The position numbers were made by a program, and so were the translations under genes. Positions 62,301 to 64,000 of a DNA stretch of 64,000 nt are shown one piece after another. How positions within the stretch are numbered: position 1 is the stretch's first letter; each line of letters begins with the position of its first letter. The notes beneath the pieces were generated by a model, which had not been told where the DNA came from, did no database searches, and saw nothing but the letters and a program-made list of their open reading frames with translations. This DNA comes from Providencia alcalifaciens (GTDB lineage Bacteria > Pseudomonadota > Gammaproteobacteria > Enterobacterales > Enterobacteriaceae), in assembly GCF_020271745.1 (NCBI RefSeq), contig NZ_CP084296.1, positions 4,132,543-4,196,542 on the forward strand, given 5' to 3'.

Positions 62301-63421
62301 TGAGCTGGAAAACTCCCTCTTTAGAGCATCCACCTGTACCAAGATTACCTCGTCTGTTACTCTGGCTATGCTTGGTCGTTATCATTGGTATTATCGGATT
62401 TGGCATAGGTCTCTATTTATCGTCAAAGGAGATATTGCCAAGTACCATGAGTAACAACCAGATAATTATTTTTTTTGTTGCTTTCCCTGTGATGATCCTG
62501 CTTTGTATTCGTCTATTGGCGTATTCAATCGCATCTTATCGCCATCAACTTTTTACCAATATGTTGGATGATGCACACAGAGAATGGCGTTATTGGGCAG
62601 GCAAGCACCTTGGGGTACTAACACATGCACGATTAACGCAAATCGATGAAGAGAATCAAGATGGTATTCCTTTATCGTCATTGCCAGCTAATAAAGATAA
62701 TGTATTGATACTCAACTCCTTGAAATCACTTCCTTCATGGGAAAAACCAGTAAGAATTATTCAAAAACTGTTAGAGCCTATCGCGGCATATACTCAACAA
62801 AATACATTAACACAACCTATTACCTTATATTGGCTATCAAATAAAGAGGATATTGATTGGATGGCGCAGATCCAACATGAGGCGGCACGCTTATCATTAC
62901 CACTTGAATCTGTTGAAATATTGCCATACAAATCGCTCAGTGAATGGCTATTAGCACTGTATGAAAATCCCTTTGAACCTAAGTTATACGCTATTTTAGC
63001 TTTTCAGTTAGACTCAATGGCAAGTGAAGAAGCTACTAGTCTATTACTTGCGCCTCAAGGGTTCTACGAGCGTTTAAGAGTACCTATCAAAGCGAAGCTC
63101 CTGCGCCCAATATCTACGGATAAAGAATCTTTTTCTGATGCATTGAAAACACAATGTGAATTTCAATTACCGGGTCACCAATTAAATTCAGTGTGGCATA
63201 GCGGGATCGCCGATAAAAACAAAAGCCAATGTATCGAAAGCTATGTACAACAAGATATTCATTGTCTTTTAAATCAATTTTATGATGTCGATACCTTTTT
63301 CGGTACGAGTGGGATTGCTCGGCATAGCACAATTTTGTCATTGGTCAGCGATAATCACGAAAACCAACTGATTGTATGCCAAGAAAACGATAACTTATTG
63401 TTACAACAAATAATGTGTTAA
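62297..63421 (+). CDS. Unknown two-membrane-segment protein of the PAAR cluster
   Basis: The 374-residue protein has two hydrophobic segments near the N-terminus (about 20-42 and 55-75) and a soluble remainder with no motif that I recognise. It starts inside the PAAR stop, so the pair is coupled. An N-terminal two-helix hairpin with a large soluble domain is seen in some PAAR-dependent effectors and also in accessory membrane proteins; which one applies is open. Confidence 0.65.
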   Translation: MMSWKTPSLEHPPVPRLPRLLLWLCLVVIIGIIGFGIGLYLSSKEILPSTMSNNQIIIFFVAFPVMILLCIRLLAYSIASYRHQLFTNMLDDAHREWRYWAGKHLGVLTHARLTQIDEENQDGIPLSSLPANKDNVLILNSLKSLPSWEKPVRIIQKLLEPIAAYTQQNTLTQPITLYWLSNKEDIDWMAQIQHEAARLSLPLESVEILPYKSLSEWLLALYENPFEPKLYAILAFQLDSMASEEATSLLLAPQGFYERLRVPIKAKLLRPISTDKESFSDALKTQCEFQLPGHQLNSVWHSGIADKNKSQCIESYVQQDIHCLLNQFYDVDTFFGTSGIARHSTILSLVSDNHENQLIVCQENDNLLLQQIMC

Positions 63422-63444
63422 TAAACTAATAAGAGGTGATTGTT

Positions 63445-63699
63445 ATGAGTGATAAAATTCGTCATGCCATTGAGTGCTGGGCTAACAGGCCGACATGGTT
63501 TAGTTCCCATTCCATGGATGTTAAAGAGCTTCAACAAGCTATCAGGAACCTAAAAAAAATATCTCCGCCTCCGACTTTACAAGAAATAAAAGAAGCGATT
63601 CATTTTTATGTCGATGATGCACCGACTCTATTAGGCACACCCTCAGATTTATCACAAGCAGTCAATGAATTTGCACTCAAGATCTACAATAAGCTTTAA
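63445..63699 (+). CDS. Small unknown protein after the membrane protein
   Basis: The 84-residue product (SDKIRHAIECWANRPTWFSS, then a helical charged stretch) has no signal or membrane segment. AAGAGG lies nine bases before ATG 63445; an in-frame GTG three codons earlier overlaps that site. Size and position fit an immunity or chaperone role, but this is only inference. Confidence 0.6.
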   Translation: MSDKIRHAIECWANRPTWFSSHSMDVKELQQAIRNLKKISPPPTLQEIKEAIHFYVDDAPTLLGTPSDLSQAVNEFALKIYNKL

Positions 63700-63745
63700 A
63701 GACATAATTCTATTTTACCATCATTAACTGAACGGAGAGTAAGTT

Positions 63746-64000
63746 ATGGCTTTTTTTGCATTAGATCCAAGTACATTAAATTTGGAGCACGTTGATTGGT
63801 TTCAAGAGCACCGACTTGAACGAGGACTATGTGCTGTTTGTGGAACAGAAATGGAAATACGCGCGGCTCACACCGTCAGGACTACGACACATTTTTGGCA
63901 TGGACGAAATATCAATTGCCTGACCATCACAAAAAATAGAGTTAAATATGAGCAATTAGCATCGAGTAAATATGATGACGAACAGGCTCTTAATCTTCGA
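63746..64000 (+). CDS. Partial gene with zinc-ribbon-like N-terminus
   Basis: The frame starts at ATG 63746 (GGAGAG upstream) and runs off the window after 85 codons. It has LCAVCGTEMEIR and THFWHG, which recall the N-terminal zinc-ribbon of CoiA-type competence nucleases. It could be another cargo gene of the cluster; the catalytic part is not visible. Confidence 0.6.
   Translation, partial: MAFFALDPSTLNLEHVDWFQEHRLERGLCAVCGTEMEIRAAHTVRTTTHFWHGRNINCLTITKNRVKYEQLASSKYDDEQALNLR

Noticed and set aside
48039..64000. Right attachment site of the island
   Set aside because: I looked for a second copy of the ssrA 3' end and found none within the window.

Overview
The window is a chromosomal segment of a Morganellaceae bacterium, most likely Providencia. 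Gene order follows the enterobacterial block glrK-glmY-purL-mltF-tadA ... yfhL-acpS-pdxJ-recO-era-rnc-lepB-lepA-rseCBA-rpoE-nadB-trmN6-srmB-grcA-ung-grpE-nadK-recN-bamE-rnfH-ratA-smpB-ssrA. Base composition is AT-rich, an ERIC element is present, and the encoded proteins are close to, but distinct from, E. coli orthologues. The species call is inference.

Layout. 1-2.7 kb: qseG (partial), glrK and the sRNA glmY, which has a sigma-54 promoter and three TGTC-N10-GACA GlrR sites. 2.8-13 kb is an accessory insertion between glmY and purL: an O-methyltransferase, a hexose-phosphate sensing and uptake locus (uhpABC followed by afuABC), and a MazEF-type toxin-antitoxin pair. 13-34 kb: purL, mltF, tadA, leuE, yfhL, acpS-pdxJ, recO, era-rnc, lepB-lepA, the sigma-E operon, nadB and trmN6. 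34-37.4 kb: a second insertion with an IclR regulator, a HutG-like formimidoylglutamase, an ERIC element and the glutamate carrier gltS. 37.6-48 kb: srmB, a lipase/ankyrin accessory gene, grcA, ung, grpE, nadK, recN, bamE, rnfH-ratA, smpB and ssrA. Recognisable control sites here are sigma-32 (grpE), LexA (recN), FNR (grcA), PurR (purL) and sigma-E (rpoE).

48-64 kb is a genomic island that begins at the 3' end of ssrA and runs off the window. It starts with a P4-type integrase gene that has an in-frame stop at codon 4. Next come a palindromic MITE and a GC-rich rlmF copy that looks Serratia-derived, then a PvuRts1I/AbaSI-like modification-dependent endonuclease (probable anti-phage defence), several small unknown genes and a trypsin-like protease. 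The last part is an orphan type VI secretion cargo module: vgrG, a Tle5-family phospholipase D effector, a Sel1-repeat lipoprotein (probable immunity), PAAR and further unknown cargo genes.

The most notable unexplained structures are: three unrelated intergenic spacers that each hold a roughly threefold tandem repeat with the same 16-bp period (uhpA-uhpB, yfhL-acpS, pdxJ-recO); a possible terminated + strand sRNA facing glmY; the nonsense codon in the island integrase; the overlapping pair of small unknown genes at 54.1-54.6 kb; and the unknown genes downstream of PAAR.
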